From Leptothrix cholodnii SP-6 (lineage in GTDB: Bacteria; Pseudomonadota; Gammaproteobacteria; Burkholderiales; Burkholderiaceae_C), in NCBI RefSeq assembly GCF_000019785.1, contig NC_010524.1, positions 620,001 through 684,000 on the forward strand: DNA of 64,000 nt, read 5' to 3'. Of the stretch, positions 1 to 9,853 are shown piece by piece. Position 1 is the first letter of the stretch. Every line of letters begins with the position of its first letter. The translations under genes were made by a program, and so were the position numbers. The notes beneath the pieces were generated by a model that was not told where the DNA came from, made no database searches, and saw only the letters and a program-made list of their open reading frames with translations.

Positions 1-2
1 TC

Positions 3-1280
3 GCGGCCTATCGCCGTCCCTACGAGGAGAACCGGCGCGCCAACGCCTGGCAGGGCGTCAACCTGCTGGCGCTGCTCAGCCGCGCGCGCAGCGTGGGGCT
101 GCGCGTGGCACCGGATCTCCAACCTGCCGAACTGGCCGCCGAACTGGTGGCCACGCTCGAAGCCGTGCCGGTGGCCGAGCGCGACAAGTGGTATCTGTCG
201 ACCCTCACCGAGGCCCGGCTGGGCCTCGGTCTCGATGCCGGGCACATGGACGAGCTGGAGCGCCAGTTGCACGCGTACGTGAGCGCGCCGGGCACGGCGG
301 CATTCCAGATCGCCAGCACGCTGCGCCAGTTCACGCAGGTGTGGGGCCTGGACGATGCGAGGCCGGCGGCGCGGGGCTTCGATCCGGCGGCGAACAGGGC
401 CCGCAACCTGCCCCAGATCCTGCGCGCCCGCCTGTTGCAGCTGCCCGGCGGCGGGCTGGAGATGTCGTCCGGCCAGCTGCAGAGCCTGCGCAGCGCGCCG
501 CCGCCCGAGGCCGGCCAGCTCGAGGCCGTGCTCGGCACGCAGGGGCCGCAGACCTTCGCTTGGTGGCGCGCCGGGCTCGAGAGTGCGCGCAGCGTGGCGG
601 TGATCCGCCAGAAGCTCGGCCGGCGGCTGGGCACCGGTTTCCTGGTGCGCGCGGCCGATTTCGGGCTGACGCCGGGCGAGGAACTGCTGGTGCTGACCAA
701 CTTCCACGTCGTCAACGCCAACGGCGCGTCGCCGGGCATCAAGCCGGCGGCGGCCGAGGTGGTGTTCGAGGCCGCCGATCCGGGCCGGGTCTACACGGTG
801 TCCGAGCTGCTGTGGAGTTCGCCGCCCGACCAGCATGACGCCAGCCTGCTGCGCCTGTCCACGCCGGTGGCCGACATCGCGCCGCTGGTCATCGCCAGCG
901 AGCTGCCGCCACGGCCTGTCGCAGTGGCGGATGCATCAGCAGCAGGGGCTTCGGCCGATGCGCCGCAGGTCTATGTGGTCGGTTATCCGGGCGGGCGCGA
1001 GCTGTCGTTCTCGTTCCAGGACAACGAACTGCTCGACCACGAAGGCCCGGACGGCGGCCAGCCGCAGATCCCCGGCGTCTGCCGCGTGCACTACCGCGCG
1101 CCCACCGAGGGCGGCAGCTCCGGCAGCCCGGTGTTCAACGCGACCGCCTGGGAGGTGATCGCCCTGCATCACAAGGGCGGCAAGTTCGGCATGCCGCGCC
1201 TGAACGGCCAGCCCGGCACCTACGCGGCCAACGAGGGACTGGCGATCAATACGCTGATCGCGGCGATGCACGCCCGCTGA
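3..1280 (+). CDS. TRAFs-binding-like / trypsin-like serine protease (5' truncated)
   Basis: The reading frame is open from the left edge, so the true start lies upstream; the first internal start is at 93. The visible N-terminal part, with YRRPYEENRRANAWQG followed by NLLALL, resembles the end of the helical TRAFs-binding (DUF4071) domain found with tetratricopeptide-type regions. The C-terminal half is a trypsin-fold protease: His in LTNFHVVNAN (about 715), Asp in DASLLRLS (about 838) and Ser in GGSSGSPVF (about 1115) form a complete triad. No signal peptide can be judged because the start is missing. Such fusions are known from bacterial conflict and signalling proteins, but the role here is inferred only. 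It is followed by a strong GC hairpin (about 1291-1311) with no T-run, and then by rnpB. Confidence 0.75.
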   Translation, partial: AAYRRPYEENRRANAWQGVNLLALLSRARSVGLRVAPDLQPAELAAELVATLEAVPVAERDKWYLSTLTEARLGLGLDAGHMDELERQLHAYVSAPGTAAFQIASTLRQFTQVWGLDDARPAARGFDPAANRARNLPQILRARLLQLPGGGLEMSSGQLQSLRSAPPPEAGQLEAVLGTQGPQTFAWWRAGLESARSVAVIRQKLGRRLGTGFLVRAADFGLTPGEELLVLTNFHVVNANGASPGIKPAAAEVVFEAADPGRVYTVSELLWSSPPDQHDASLLRLSTPVADIAPLVIASELPPRPVAVADASAAGASADAPQVYVVGYPGGRELSFSFQDNELLDHEGPDGGQPQIPGVCRVHYRAPTEGGSSGSPVFNATAWEVIALHHKGGKFGMPRLNGQPGTYAANEGLAINTLIAAMHAR

Positions 1281-1330
1281 GCGGGGTGCGCGCCGGCCTG
1301 CCCCGGCGCGCGTGGGACAATCCGCGCCGT

Positions 1331-1655
1331 GAAGCAAGCCAGACCGCCGCTGGTGCCGGATCCGAAAGGTGGCACTGGAGGAAGGTCCGGACTGCACAGA
1401 GCAGCGTAGGAGGTAACACCTCTCCACCGCGAGGTGCGGATCAGAGCAACAGAGACGAGCCGGTTCAGTCCGGGTGAAACGGGCAATCTCTACGCGCAGC
1501 AACACCAAATAGGCCAGCATTGAAGCGGCTCGCTGAGCTGGCGGGTAGGTGGCATCGAGCCGGGTGGGCGACCCCCGGCCCAGAGGAATGGCGGTCACGG
1601 CGGGGGGTCTTTCGGGATCGTCTGCTGCACAGAATCCGGCCTATCGGCTTGCTTC
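1331..1655 (+). ncRNA. rnpB: RNase P RNA, bacterial class A
   Basis: This is the catalytic RNA that matures the 5' ends of tRNAs. The diagnostic conserved pieces are present in order: GGAGGAAGGTCCGGACT near 1377, the CAGAGCAG/ACAGAGACGAG core, AGAGGAATGGCGGTCACG near 1581, and the CACAGAATCCGGCCTATCGG block near 1628. The ends were set by the P1 helix, where GAAGCAAGC at 1331 pairs with GCTTGCTTC ending at 1655. A GACAAT box 10-15 nt upstream could be its -10 element. A short TTTT follows the 3' end. About 100 bp of featureless sequence separates it from the next gene. Confidence 0.95.
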
Positions 1656-1757
1656 ACACTTTTCATTGACACCGGCTGAACCACCGGGATCACGGGCGGC
1701 CGTGCTGTCGTCGGGGCGTGCGCCATCGCACGACGGTCGAACTACCATCGCGCCCCC

Positions 1758-2732
1758 ATGAGCCAAGACCTGTCCCACCAAGCCACCGTGGCCAGCGGCG
1801 TTTTGCCTTCAGCAGGCCCGATCACGGCCGAGGCCACCGAGCGCGTGCGCGCCAGCCACCTCGACGGCCGAGCCGTGCTGCTGCTCCTGCTGTGCTGCGT
1901 GCTGTGGGGCCTGAACCAGGTGGCGATCAAGGCGGCGATGCCCGAGGTGCCGTCGCTCGCCCAGCTGTCGGTGCGCAGCATCGTGGCCTTCCTGCTGGTG
2001 CTGGCCTGGATGCGCATGCGTGGCGTCGGCTGGTCGCCGCGTGACGGCACCTTGTGGCCCGGCCTGTTGTGCGGCCTGCTGTTCGCGCTGGAGTTCGGCT
2101 GCGTCTTCGTCGGCCTGCAGTTCACCACCGCCGCCCGCGCGGTGGTGTTCATCAACACCTCGCCGTTCATCGTCGCGATCGTCCTGGCCGCCATGCTGCC
2201 GGCCGAACGCCTGCGGCCGCTGCAGATCGCCGGGCTGGTGCTGGCGTTCGCGTCCATCGCGCTGGCCTTCGGCGACGCCGGCAGCGGCGGCTCGTGGCTG
2301 GGCGACGCGCTGATCCTGCTGGGCGCCGTGTTGTGGGGGCTGACGACGGTGGTGATCCGGCTGTCGTCGCTGCGCAGTGCGCGCTCGGAGCTGACGCTGG
2401 CCTATCAGCTCGGCGTGGCCGCGCTGCTGTCGCCTCTGGCCGCCATGGTGGCCGGCCACACCGATGCCTTCGCGCAGTCCGGGCAGTGGAGTCTGCTGGC
2501 CTGGGGCTCGCTGTTCTATCAGGCGGTGATCGTCACCTTCGCCAGCTACCTGCTGTGGTTCTGGCTGCTGACGCGCTACGCGGCCACCAAGGTGCAGGCC
2601 TTCGTGTTCCTGTCGCCGGTGTTCGGCACGCTGTTCGCCGGTGGATTGCTGGGCGAGCCGGTCACGGCCGCCTTGCTGCTGGGACTCGGTGGCGTGGGTG
2701 TCGGCTTGAGCCTGCTGAACCGGCGCAGCTGA
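1758..2732 (+). CDS. EamA/DMT-family transporter
   Basis: A 324-residue inner-membrane protein of the drug/metabolite transporter superfamily. After a hydrophilic N-terminus of about 35 residues there are about ten hydrophobic helices, arranged as two EamA halves (roughly residues 40-165 and 180-320), and the protein ends at the typical LLNRRS. The substrate is not predictable from sequence; family members export amino acids, metabolites or drugs. It is transcribed alone and converges on rppH, with only 5 bp between the two stop codons. Confidence 0.9.
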   Translation: MSQDLSHQATVASGVLPSAGPITAEATERVRASHLDGRAVLLLLLCCVLWGLNQVAIKAAMPEVPSLAQLSVRSIVAFLLVLAWMRMRGVGWSPRDGTLWPGLLCGLLFALEFGCVFVGLQFTTAARAVVFINTSPFIVAIVLAAMLPAERLRPLQIAGLVLAFASIALAFGDAGSGGSWLGDALILLGAVLWGLTTVVIRLSSLRSARSELTLAYQLGVAALLSPLAAMVAGHTDAFAQSGQWSLLAWGSLFYQAVIVTFASYLLWFWLLTRYAATKVQAFVFLSPVFGTLFAGGLLGEPVTAALLLGLGGVGVGLSLLNRRS

Positions 2733-2737
2733 GCGAT

Positions 2738-3349
2738 CTATTCGGCCTGCTTGGGCTCCGAAACGGAAGCCCCGGCATCGTGCGGGCCGGTCGGGTCGAG
2801 GTGGTCGTTGTGCTCGCTGCCCTCGTCGCGCCGGTGCGCCCGCATGCCGCTGCGCAGGTAGCGGTTGTGGTGGTTGGGCCGCGGCACGTAGCGCGCGAGT
2901 TCGGTCAACGCCATCTGATAGACGTTGCGCTTGAACTCGATCACCACTTCCAGCGGTACCCAGTAGTCGTGCCAGCGCCAGGCGTCGAACTCGGGGTGAT
3001 CGGTGGCGCGCAGGTTCATGTCGGAGTCACGACCGGTGAGCTGCAGCAGGAACCAGATCTGCTTCTGGCCCTTGTAGTGGCCGCGTGCGTCGCGGCGTAT
3101 GAAGTGGTCGGGTACCTCGTAACGCAGCCAGTCGCGGGTGCGCGCAATGATGCGAACGTGATCGGGGAACAAGCCCACTTCTTCGTGGAGCTCGCGAAAC
3201 ATCGCCTGCTCTGGCGATTCACCATGTTTGATGCCGCCCTGCGGAAACTGCCAGGAGTGCGTCCGGATGCGTTTGCCCCAGAACACCTCGCTCCGCTGGT
3301 TGAGCAGGATGATGCCGACGTTGGGCCGGAAGCCTTCACGGTCGAGCAT
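2738..3349 (-). CDS. rppH: RNA pyrophosphohydrolase (Nudix)
   Basis: RppH removes pyrophosphate from 5'-triphosphorylated transcripts and so starts 5'-end-dependent mRNA decay. The N-terminus [15 protein letters not shown] and the Nudix box (GGIKHGE, then ELHEEVGL, about residues 38-60) are canonical, and so is [10 protein letters not shown]. The catalytic domain ends near residue 160. A hydrophilic, His/Asp-rich tail of about 40 residues follows, longer than in the E. coli protein (203 against 176 residues). It is divergent from proS across about 100 bp that must hold both promoters. Confidence 0.95.
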   Translation of the reverse strand: MLDREGFRPNVGIILLNQRSEVFWGKRIRTHSWQFPQGGIKHGESPEQAMFRELHEEVGLFPDHVRIIARTRDWLRYEVPDHFIRRDARGHYKGQKQIWFLLQLTGRDSDMNLRATDHPEFDAWRWHDYWVPLEVVIEFKRNVYQMALTELARYVPRPNHHNRYLRSGMRAHRRDEGSEHNDHLDPTGPHDAGASVSEPKQAE

Positions 3350-3451
3350 AATCAGACCTCAATTTTCAAGTTGAAGTCATTATTGCACCGGCCCAGTGCG
3401 GCGCAACCCCGGCAATATCCTGAGCGGGGCGGTGTGCAGACCCGGACCCCC

Positions 3452-5197
3452 ATGAAAGCCTCCCAGTTCTTCATCGCCACGCTGAAGGAAGCGCCCGCCG
3501 ACGCCGAAGTCAAAAGCCATCAACTGATGATGCGCGCGGGAATGATCAAACGGCTCGGTGCCGGTATCTACAACTACATGCCGATGGGCCTGCGGGTGAT
3601 CCGCAAGGTCGAGGCCATCATCCGCGAGGAGATGAACCGCGCCGGCGCCGTCGAGCTGCTGATGCCGGTGGTGCAGCCGGCCGAGCTCTGGCAGGAAACC
3701 GGCCGCTTCGACAAGATGGGCCCCGAGCTGCTGCGCGTCAAGGATCGCCACGACCGCGACTTCATCATCCAGCCGACCAGCGAAGAGGTCGTCACCGACA
3801 TCGCCCGCCAGGAGCTGCGCAGCTACAAGCAGCTGCCGAAGAATTTCTATCACATCCAGACCAAGTTCCGCGACGAGCGCCGGCCGCGCTTCGGCATCAT
3901 GCGCGGGCGCGAGTTCACGATGAAGGACGCGTATTCCTTCGACCGTGACGCCGCCAGCGCAGCCAGGAGCTACGACGCGATGTTTGCGGCCTACAAGCGC
4001 ATCTTCGACCGCTTCGGCCTGCAGTACCGCGCCGTGGCGGCCGACACCGGCGCGATCGGCGGCGACCTGTCGCACGAGTTCCAGGTCATCGCCGACACCG
4101 GTGAGGACGCGATCGTCTACTGCCCGACCAGCGACTACGCCGCCAACATCGAGCTGGCCGAAGCCGTGTCGCTGATCGCCGAGCGCGGCGCGGCCACCGA
4201 GTCGATGGCCAAGACGCCCACGCCGGGCAAGAGCACCTGTGCCGACGTGGCCCAGCTGCTGAACCTGCCGCTGGCGCGCACGGTCAAGTCGCTGGTGCTC
4301 GCCACCGACGAACTCAACGAAGCCGGTGACGTCGCCAAGACCACCGTCTGGCTGCTGCTGGTGCGTGGCGACCACGACATGAACGAGGTCAAGGTCGGCA
4401 AGGTCGACGGCCTGAAAGCCGGCTTCCGCTTTGCGACCGTGGCCGAGATCGAGTCGCACTTCGGCTGCAAGCCGGGTTACCTGGGCCCGATCGGCCTGAA
4501 GAAGCCGGTCAAGGTGATCGCCGACCGCACGGTGGCGCAGATGGCCGATTTCATCTGCGGCGCCAACGAGATCGACTTCCACCTCACCGGCATCAACTGG
4601 GGCCGCGACCTGCCCGAGCCCGACGCGGTGGCCGACATCCGCAACGTCGTCGAAGGCGATCCGTCGCCCGACGGCCAGGGCGTGCTGGCGATCCAGCGCG
4701 GCATCGAGGTGGGCCACGTGTTCTTCCTCGGCACCAAGTATTCGAAGGCGATGAACGCCACCTACCTCGATGAAAACGGCAAGCCGCAGTTCATGGAGAT
4801 GGGCTGCTACGGCATCGGCGTGACGCGCATCCTGGGTGCGGCGATCGAGCAGAAGCACGACGCCCGCGGCATCCTGTGGCCCGATGCGATCGCGCCGTTC
4901 ACGGTGGTGGTCTGCCCGATCGGCTACGACCGCTCGGCCGAGGTCAAGGCCGCCGCCGATGCCTTGCACGACGAACTGCAGGCGGCCGGCATCGACGTCA
5001 TGCTCGACGACCGCGGCGAACGCCCCGGCGCGATGTTCGCCGACTGGGAACTGATCGGCGTGCCGCACCGGGTGGTGATCTCGGACCGCGGCCTGAAGGC
5101 CGGCCAGGTCGAGTACCAGGGGCGCTGCGACGAGGCGGCCAGCACCGTGCCCGCCGCCGAGGTGGCTGCGTTCGTGAAGGGCCGTCTGCGGTCCTGA
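3452..5197 (+). CDS. proS: Prolyl-tRNA synthetase
   Basis: A class II aminoacyl-tRNA synthetase charging tRNA-Pro, 581 residues, the normal length for the bacterial type. It starts [15 protein letters not shown]. Class II motif 2 is visible around [17 protein letters not shown] (about residues 138-155). The central YbaK-like editing insertion (about 225-385) precedes motif 3 and the C-terminal anticodon-binding domain. The frame stays open far upstream (to about 2054), but that stretch only shadows the transporter and rppH, so the start at 3452 was chosen on homology. The gene downstream begins 5 bp after the stop and is probably co-transcribed. Confidence 0.96.
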   Translation: MKASQFFIATLKEAPADAEVKSHQLMMRAGMIKRLGAGIYNYMPMGLRVIRKVEAIIREEMNRAGAVELLMPVVQPAELWQETGRFDKMGPELLRVKDRHDRDFIIQPTSEEVVTDIARQELRSYKQLPKNFYHIQTKFRDERRPRFGIMRGREFTMKDAYSFDRDAASAARSYDAMFAAYKRIFDRFGLQYRAVAADTGAIGGDLSHEFQVIADTGEDAIVYCPTSDYAANIELAEAVSLIAERGAATESMAKTPTPGKSTCADVAQLLNLPLARTVKSLVLATDELNEAGDVAKTTVWLLLVRGDHDMNEVKVGKVDGLKAGFRFATVAEIESHFGCKPGYLGPIGLKKPVKVIADRTVAQMADFICGANEIDFHLTGINWGRDLPEPDAVADIRNVVEGDPSPDGQGVLAIQRGIEVGHVFFLGTKYSKAMNATYLDENGKPQFMEMGCYGIGVTRILGAAIEQKHDARGILWPDAIAPFTVVVCPIGYDRSAEVKAAADALHDELQAAGIDVMLDDRGERPGAMFADWELIGVPHRVVISDRGLKAGQVEYQGRCDEAASTVPAAEVAAFVKGRLRS

Positions 5198-5202
5198 TCC
5201 GC

Positions 5203-5949
5203 ATGCGCAGGCTTGCCCGGCCCGAGTCCACGCAGCGGCCTGATCCGCTGCGACGGGCGACCTTGCTGGCCGGACTGATGTCGGCGGCCTCGTCGGCCCG
5301 CTTGCTCGCTGGCGGTGCCGCCGGCCTGGGTCTGTGGCCCGCGCTGGCGCAGGCCGGTCGCCAGGCCGAGGAGCCGCTGGCCGATGCGGTGCGCAGCGCC
5401 TTGTCGGCGGCGGTGGCCGACAGCGCCCCGCCGCGGCTGGAGTTTGCGCAGATCGAGCAGCGCCTGGCGTACCTGCGCTGGCTTGGCACCACCGGTCAAC
5501 GGCTGGTGCGGCGCAAACCCGATTTCGACGTGCGGCGCGAGTTTCTCGAGACGCTCTGGTACGAGAGCCGGCGCGCCGGGCTCGACCCGTCGCTGGTGCT
5601 CGGTGTGGTCGAGGTCGAGAGCGGTTTTCGCAAGTACGCGATCTCGAGCGCCGGCGCGCGCGGCTACATGCAGGTGATGCCGTTCTGGGCCCGCCTGATC
5701 GGTGATGGCGACGCCAGCCGGCTGTTCCATCTGCAGACCAATCTGCGCTTCGGCTGCGTGATCCTGCGGCACTACCTCGACCGTGAGCGAGGCGACCTGT
5801 TCATGGCACTGGGCCGCTACAACGGCAGCCGGGGCCAGGCGCCCTATCCGACGATGGTGCTGGGTGCGCGCAAGCGCTGGATGCATCCGGACGACGGCCT
5901 GCGCACGGCCGGCACTGCTGCCGCGGACACGGCCAACGCGGCACGCTGA
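5203..5949 (+). CDS. Lytic transglycosylase, SLT domain
   Basis: A 248-residue peptidoglycan-cleaving enzyme. The N-terminus carries arginines followed by a hydrophobic stretch (about residues 20-50) ending in PALAQA, which looks like an export signal. The goose-lysozyme-like SLT domain spans about 120-225, with the catalytic Glu in VVEVESGF (about 145), the SSAGARGYMQVMP block and the GRYNGSRG motif. It starts 5 bp after proS, so the two probably share a transcript, an arrangement common in Burkholderiales. It converges on ubiX. Confidence 0.88.
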   Translation: MRRLARPESTQRPDPLRRATLLAGLMSAASSARLLAGGAAGLGLWPALAQAGRQAEEPLADAVRSALSAAVADSAPPRLEFAQIEQRLAYLRWLGTTGQRLVRRKPDFDVRREFLETLWYESRRAGLDPSLVLGVVEVESGFRKYAISSAGARGYMQVMPFWARLIGDGDASRLFHLQTNLRFGCVILRHYLDRERGDLFMALGRYNGSRGQAPYPTMVLGARKRWMHPDDGLRTAGTAAADTANAAR

Positions 5950-5974
5950 CGCAGCGGAGCCGCGCCCGACGCGA

Positions 5975-6553
5975 TCAGAGCCCGGCCCAGGCTTTCGGGC
6001 TCGCCTGACCGATGCCGCTGATCTGCAGCACCCGCTCGACCGTCTCGTCGACCAGTTCGTCGATGCTCTGCGGCCGGTGATAGAAGGCCGGCAGCGGCGG
6101 GAAGACGATCGCGCCCATCTCGGTGGCGGCCACCATGTTGCGCAGGTGGGCCAGGTTGAAGGGCGTCTCGCGCACCATCAGCACCAGGCGGCGGCGTTCC
6201 TTGAGCGTAACGTCGGCCGCGCGTGACAGCAGGTTGTCGCCGAAACCGTGCGCCACCGCCGCCAGCGTCTTCATCGAGCAGGGCGCGATCACCATCGCCT
6301 CGGTGCTGAAGCTGCCGCTGGCGATGCAGGCGCCGACTTCGCCGGGCGAGTGGTGGTGATCGGCCCGGGCCTCGAGTTCGGCGCGGCCGAGGCCCATTTC
6401 GTGGTGCACGTTGAGCACGCCGGCCGAAGTCACGACCAGGTGGGTTTCGACGCCGAGTGCGCGGGCCCGGTCCAGCAGCCGCACGCCGTAGATCGCACCC
6501 GATGCGCCGGTGATGCCGACCACCAGGCGGGGGCGCGAGGTTGCTGCGCTCAA
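5975..6553 (-). CDS. ubiX: Flavin prenyltransferase UbiX
   Basis: UbiX attaches a dimethylallyl group to FMN, making the prenylated flavin used by the UbiD decarboxylase in ubiquinone synthesis. The 192-residue protein shows the flavoprotein signature VVGITGASGAIYG near the N-terminus, SAGVLNVHHE, APCSMKTLAAVAHG and the C-terminal RETPFNLAHLRNM block. It lies 4 bp downstream of grxD on the same strand and is probably co-transcribed. Confidence 0.95.
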   Translation of the reverse strand: MSAATSRPRLVVGITGASGAIYGVRLLDRARALGVETHLVVTSAGVLNVHHEMGLGRAELEARADHHHSPGEVGACIASGSFSTEAMVIAPCSMKTLAAVAHGFGDNLLSRAADVTLKERRRLVLMVRETPFNLAHLRNMVAATEMGAIVFPPLPAFYHRPQSIDELVDETVERVLQISGIGQASPKAWAGL

Positions 6554-6557
6554 GCGC

Positions 6558-6869
6558 TCAGGCCTTCAGCAGCTCTTGCAGTTCGCCGGCCTGGTACATC
6601 TCCATCATGATGTCCGAGCCGCCGACGAACTCGCCCTTGACGTAGAGCTGCGGGATGGTCGGCCAGTTGGCGTATTCCTTGATGCCCTGGCGGATGCCGT
6701 CGTCCTCGAGCACGTTGACGGTGGTCAGGTCGCTGACGCCGCAGGCCTTCAGGATCTGGATCGCGCGGCCGGAGAAGCCGCACATCGGGAACTGGGCCGT
6801 GCCCTTCATGAACAGCACCACGGGGTGCGATTTGACGAGTTCGTCGATGCGGGTTTGAGCAGTGGTCAT
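6558..6869 (-). CDS. grxD: Monothiol glutaredoxin, Grx4 type
   Basis: A 103-residue monothiol glutaredoxin with the CGFS active site (in [14 protein letters not shown], about residues 30-33), the KGT glutathione-binding motif ([10 protein letters not shown]) and [16 protein letters not shown]. Proteins of this class carry and deliver [2Fe-2S] clusters together with BolA partners. It is the first gene of a grxD-ubiX pair. Confidence 0.95.
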   Translation of the reverse strand: MTTAQTRIDELVKSHPVVLFMKGTAQFPMCGFSGRAIQILKACGVSDLTTVNVLEDDGIRQGIKEYANWPTIPQLYVKGEFVGGSDIMMEMYQAGELQELLKA

Positions 6870-6992
6870 GGTTCAGGGACGTGGTCAAGCGGCGGGTGCC
6901 GCGATCCCGGGTTTATAAGCGAAAGCGGACTGCCGCTGCGGGCCAGGGGCCAATTTGTCGCACCGCGCCGGTGCGGTGCGCGCACGTCGACG

Positions 6993-7673
6993 TCAGAACG
7001 AGTACGACACGCCGAACTGCAGCATCGGCCGCAGGCGCAGCGTCTGCGGCCAGTCCGCACCGGTGTTGTCGCTCTGGCCCAGCCTGACGTCGGCCGTCTC
7101 GCGAGATGCCCGCAGGCCCAGGTCGGCCGACAGCCCCCAGCCCTGCGCGGGGTTGCCGATGCTGTAGCCCAGGCCCAGGTAGGTGGCGGTGCTGGCCTCG
7201 CTTTCGCCTTGCCACAGCCGCCCGCTGGCCGCCATCTCGCCCAGCCCCGGGGGGGTGCCGTGACGCATCTGCAGGCGACTGGCCCCCGGCAGGCTCGGCG
7301 TCAGCGCGGCCGGCCGGGTCGACGAACCGAGCAGGCCGCCGGTTGCACGCAGGCCGCCGATCGTCCTGAAGTGGTAGTCGCCCAGCAGTTGCCAGCCCGA
7401 GCGTCGCAGCGTGGTGCCGTCGTCGCTGGACGCTGGCGGGCGCAGATCGAAGCGTGCGCCCCAGAGGCTGCCCTCCACCCGCAGGCTGCCCGGGCCTGCG
7501 CTCGACAGGCGCAGGCGGTCGTTGTCGCTGGCGTGCGCGGCGCCGATGCACGCCATCAAGGTGGCCGTCACCATCACGGCTGTCGGGGCCCCCGACCGGG
7601 CCGACGCCGCTTGCGCGGTCGGGTTGCCGCAGCGAACTCGCGCGAGGTTGCTGAACACGGAAAACACCGCCAT
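6993..7673 (-). CDS. Hypothetical exported protein, beta-barrel-like
   Basis: A 226-residue protein I do not recognise. A signal peptide lies around residues 33-50 (VMVTATLMACIGAAHA), so translation may really begin at an internal Met near there. The mature part alternates Gly-, Ser- and aromatic-rich stretches with Arg/Asp and ends in FGVSYSF, a terminal Phe typical of outer-membrane beta-barrels recognised by BamA. It stands alone between prmC and grxD. An outer-membrane or secreted location is inferred; the function is unknown. The rival frame at 6913-7782 on the same strand is a shadow, since it has no signal peptide. Confidence 0.6.
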   Translation of the reverse strand: MAVFSVFSNLARVRCGNPTAQAASARSGAPTAVMVTATLMACIGAAHASDNDRLRLSSAGPGSLRVEGSLWGARFDLRPPASSDDGTTLRRSGWQLLGDYHFRTIGGLRATGGLLGSSTRPAALTPSLPGASRLQMRHGTPPGLGEMAASGRLWQGESEASTATYLGLGYSIGNPAQGWGLSADLGLRASRETADVRLGQSDNTGADWPQTLRLRPMLQFGVSYSF

Positions 7674-7833
7674 GTCGACCTCCTGAAGCGGCCGTGATCA
7701 GCCGCGTTTGTCGAATCGATGCTACGCCTGCCGACGGCGTCGCTGCGTTGTGTCTGCGCCGCGTTGTTTCAACTGTTTGCAAGACCGGGTGACACGGTTC
7801 GCACCAGCGAGCCCGCGACGGGCTGCACGTCGT

Positions 7834-8676
7834 TCAGTTGCCCGCTGCTGGCCACTGCCCGCCGCTGCAGCGGACGTGGTCGGCCAGATCGAGGCGCCGA
7901 TCGACCTCGCGATAGCCCGTGCTGCGCAGCAGGTCCTGCACCGCCACACCCTGATCGTGGCCATGCTCGAGCAGCAGCCAGCCACCGGCGACGAGGTGCT
8001 GCGGCGCCTGCCTGACGAGGCTGCGGATGTCGTCCAGGCCGTCGGCACCGGACACCAGCGCCTGGCGCGGCTCGTGTCGCAGCGCCGGCATGTGCGGGTC
8101 GTCCTCGGCGATGTAGGGCGGGTTGCTCAGGATCAGGTCGAAGCGCTGGCCGGCCAGGTTCTCGAACCAGTTGCCGGGCTGCCAGTCGACGTCGAGGTTC
8201 AGCCGCGCGCCGTTGGCCCTTGCCACCGCCAGCGCCGCCGCGCTGAAGTCGACCGCGCTGACCTGCGCCGACGGGCAGCGGTGCTTGATCGCCAGCGCGA
8301 TCGCGCCGCTGCCGGTGCCGAGGTCGAGCACGCGGGCCGGCCGGCCCAGCCGTGCGAGCAGCTCCAGGCCCCAGTCGACCAGCGTCTCGGTGTCGGGCCG
8401 CGGGTCGAGCACGTCGGACGTGATGTGCAGGGTCAGGCCGTGGAACTCGTGCCGGCCGGTCAGATACGCCACCGGCTCGCCGGCCAGTCGGCGCGCCAGC
8501 AGCTGTTGCCAGCGCGCCAGCTGGGCGGCGGGCAGCACCTGATCGTCGTTGGTGAGCAGGCCGGTGCGGCTGAGGCCGCAGACGTGGCCGAGCAGCAGCT
8601 GGGCGTCCAGCCGCGCCAGGCCGGCGTCGCGCGCCTGGGCCAGGGCCTGACCGATCGTCGGCGCGGGCGACGTCAC
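7834..8676 (-). CDS. prmC: Release-factor glutamine methyltransferase
   Basis: PrmC methylates the glutamine of the GGQ motif in RF1 and RF2. The 280-residue protein has an N-terminal helical domain, the SAM-binding [15 protein letters not shown] (residues 116-130) and the catalytic NPPY (185-188). The start is GTG at 8676, which overlaps the prfA stop codon as GTGA, a classic translational coupling. The longer upstream frame runs through prfA and was rejected. The enzyme's own substrate is encoded directly upstream. Confidence 0.93.
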   Translation of the reverse strand: MTSPAPTIGQALAQARDAGLARLDAQLLLGHVCGLSRTGLLTNDDQVLPAAQLARWQQLLARRLAGEPVAYLTGRHEFHGLTLHITSDVLDPRPDTETLVDWGLELLARLGRPARVLDLGTGSGAIALAIKHRCPSAQVSAVDFSAAALAVARANGARLNLDVDWQPGNWFENLAGQRFDLILSNPPYIAEDDPHMPALRHEPRQALVSGADGLDDIRSLVRQAPQHLVAGGWLLLEHGHDQGVAVQDLLRSTGYREVDRRLDLADHVRCSGGQWPAAGN

Positions 8677-9755
8677 GCCTGCGTCTCCAGCTCGGCCAGC
8701 TGCTCGGCCGCGTGCGCGGCCTGCAGCGCGCCGATCACCTCGTCGAGATCGCCCTCCAGCACCGCGCCGAGCTTGTAGAGCGTCAGGTTGATGCGGTGGT
8801 CGGTCAGGCGGCCTTGCGGGAAGTTGTAGGTGCGGATGCGGTCGCTGCGGTCGCCGCTGCCGATCAGGCTCTTGCGTGCCGCGGCGTCCTTGGCGGCCTG
8901 TTCCTGGCGCACGCGATCGCGCAGGCGCGCAGCCAGCACGGCCAGCGCGCGCGCCTTGTTGCGGTGCTGCGAGCGGTCGTCCTGGCACTCGGCCACCAGC
9001 CCGGTCGGCAGGTGGGTGACGCGCACCGCCGAGTCGGTCTTGTTGATGTGCTGGCCGCCGGCGCCGCTGGCGCGGTAGGTGTCGATGCGCAGCTCGGCCG
9101 GATTCAGCGACACCTCCTCGGCCTCGTCGGCCTCGGCCAGCACGGCCACCGTGCAGGCGCTGGTGTGGATGCGACCCTGCGCCTCGGTGGCCGGCACGCG
9201 TTGCACGCGGTGGCCGCCGGATTCGTACTTCAGCGCCTCGAACACCGCGTCGCCGATGATGTGCAGCACCACGTCCTTGTAGCCGCCGAGGTCGGACACG
9301 CTCTCGCTCATCAGCTCGGTCTTCCAGCCGCGCCGCTCGGCGTGGCGCAGGTACATGCGCGCCAGATCGGCGGCGAACAGCGCCGACTCCTCGCCGCCGG
9401 TGCCGGCGCGGATCTCGACGAAGGCGTTGCGGTCGTCGTCGGCGTCACGCGGCATCAGCGCGGTCAGCAGCTCGCTGTCGAGGCGGTCGAGATCGGCCTG
9501 CGCGGCGCCGATCTCAGCGCGCGCCAGCTCGGCCATCTCGGGCTCGTCGAGCAGTTCCTGCGCGCCCGCCAGATCCTGCTCGCGCTGCTCGTAACGCTGC
9601 CAGCGATCCACCAGCGCCGAGACCCGCGCGTGTTCGCGGTTCAGGCTGCGCAGCGTGCCGATCTGGCTGCAGACCTTGGGGTCGGCCAGCGCGGCGTCGA
9701 TCTCGGCCAGACGCAAGGCCTGGCGGCTGAGCTGCTGGCGCAGGAAGGGGGTCAT
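8673..9755 (-). CDS. prfA: Peptide chain release factor 1
   Basis: RF1 recognises UAA and UAG. The 360-residue protein carries PAT at 188-190, the RF1-specific stop-recognition tripeptide (RF2 has SPF), and GGQ at 233-235 in [16 protein letters not shown]. It lies between hemA and prmC; hemA-prfA-prmC is a conserved proteobacterial order. There are 98 bp between the hemA stop and this start. Confidence 0.97.
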   Translation of the reverse strand: MTPFLRQQLSRQALRLAEIDAALADPKVCSQIGTLRSLNREHARVSALVDRWQRYEQREQDLAGAQELLDEPEMAELARAEIGAAQADLDRLDSELLTALMPRDADDDRNAFVEIRAGTGGEESALFAADLARMYLRHAERRGWKTELMSESVSDLGGYKDVVLHIIGDAVFEALKYESGGHRVQRVPATEAQGRIHTSACTVAVLAEADEAEEVSLNPAELRIDTYRASGAGGQHINKTDSAVRVTHLPTGLVAECQDDRSQHRNKARALAVLAARLRDRVRQEQAAKDAAARKSLIGSGDRSDRIRTYNFPQGRLTDHRINLTLYKLGAVLEGDLDEVIGALQAAHAAEQLAELETQA

Positions 9756-9853
9756 GTCGGATGCCGGAGGAGGTCGATCGAAGCTTCAGCGCACGCGGAC
9801 GTGCCGAAGGGGCGGCCGGGCGGCGCATGGCCACCCTGTCTCGGCCAGCGGCG

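Noticed and set aside
1288..1311. GC hairpin between the protease gene and rnpB
   Set aside because: No T-run; it may be a terminator remnant or part of the rnpB promoter region, but this cannot be supported.
2054..3451. Upstream in-frame extension of proS (over 460 codons)
   Set aside because: It runs through the transporter and antisense to rppH; ProS homology begins exactly at 3452.
3380..5068. 562-codon minus-strand frame opposite proS
   Set aside because: Antisense shadow with Asp/His/Val-rich composition typical of such artefacts.
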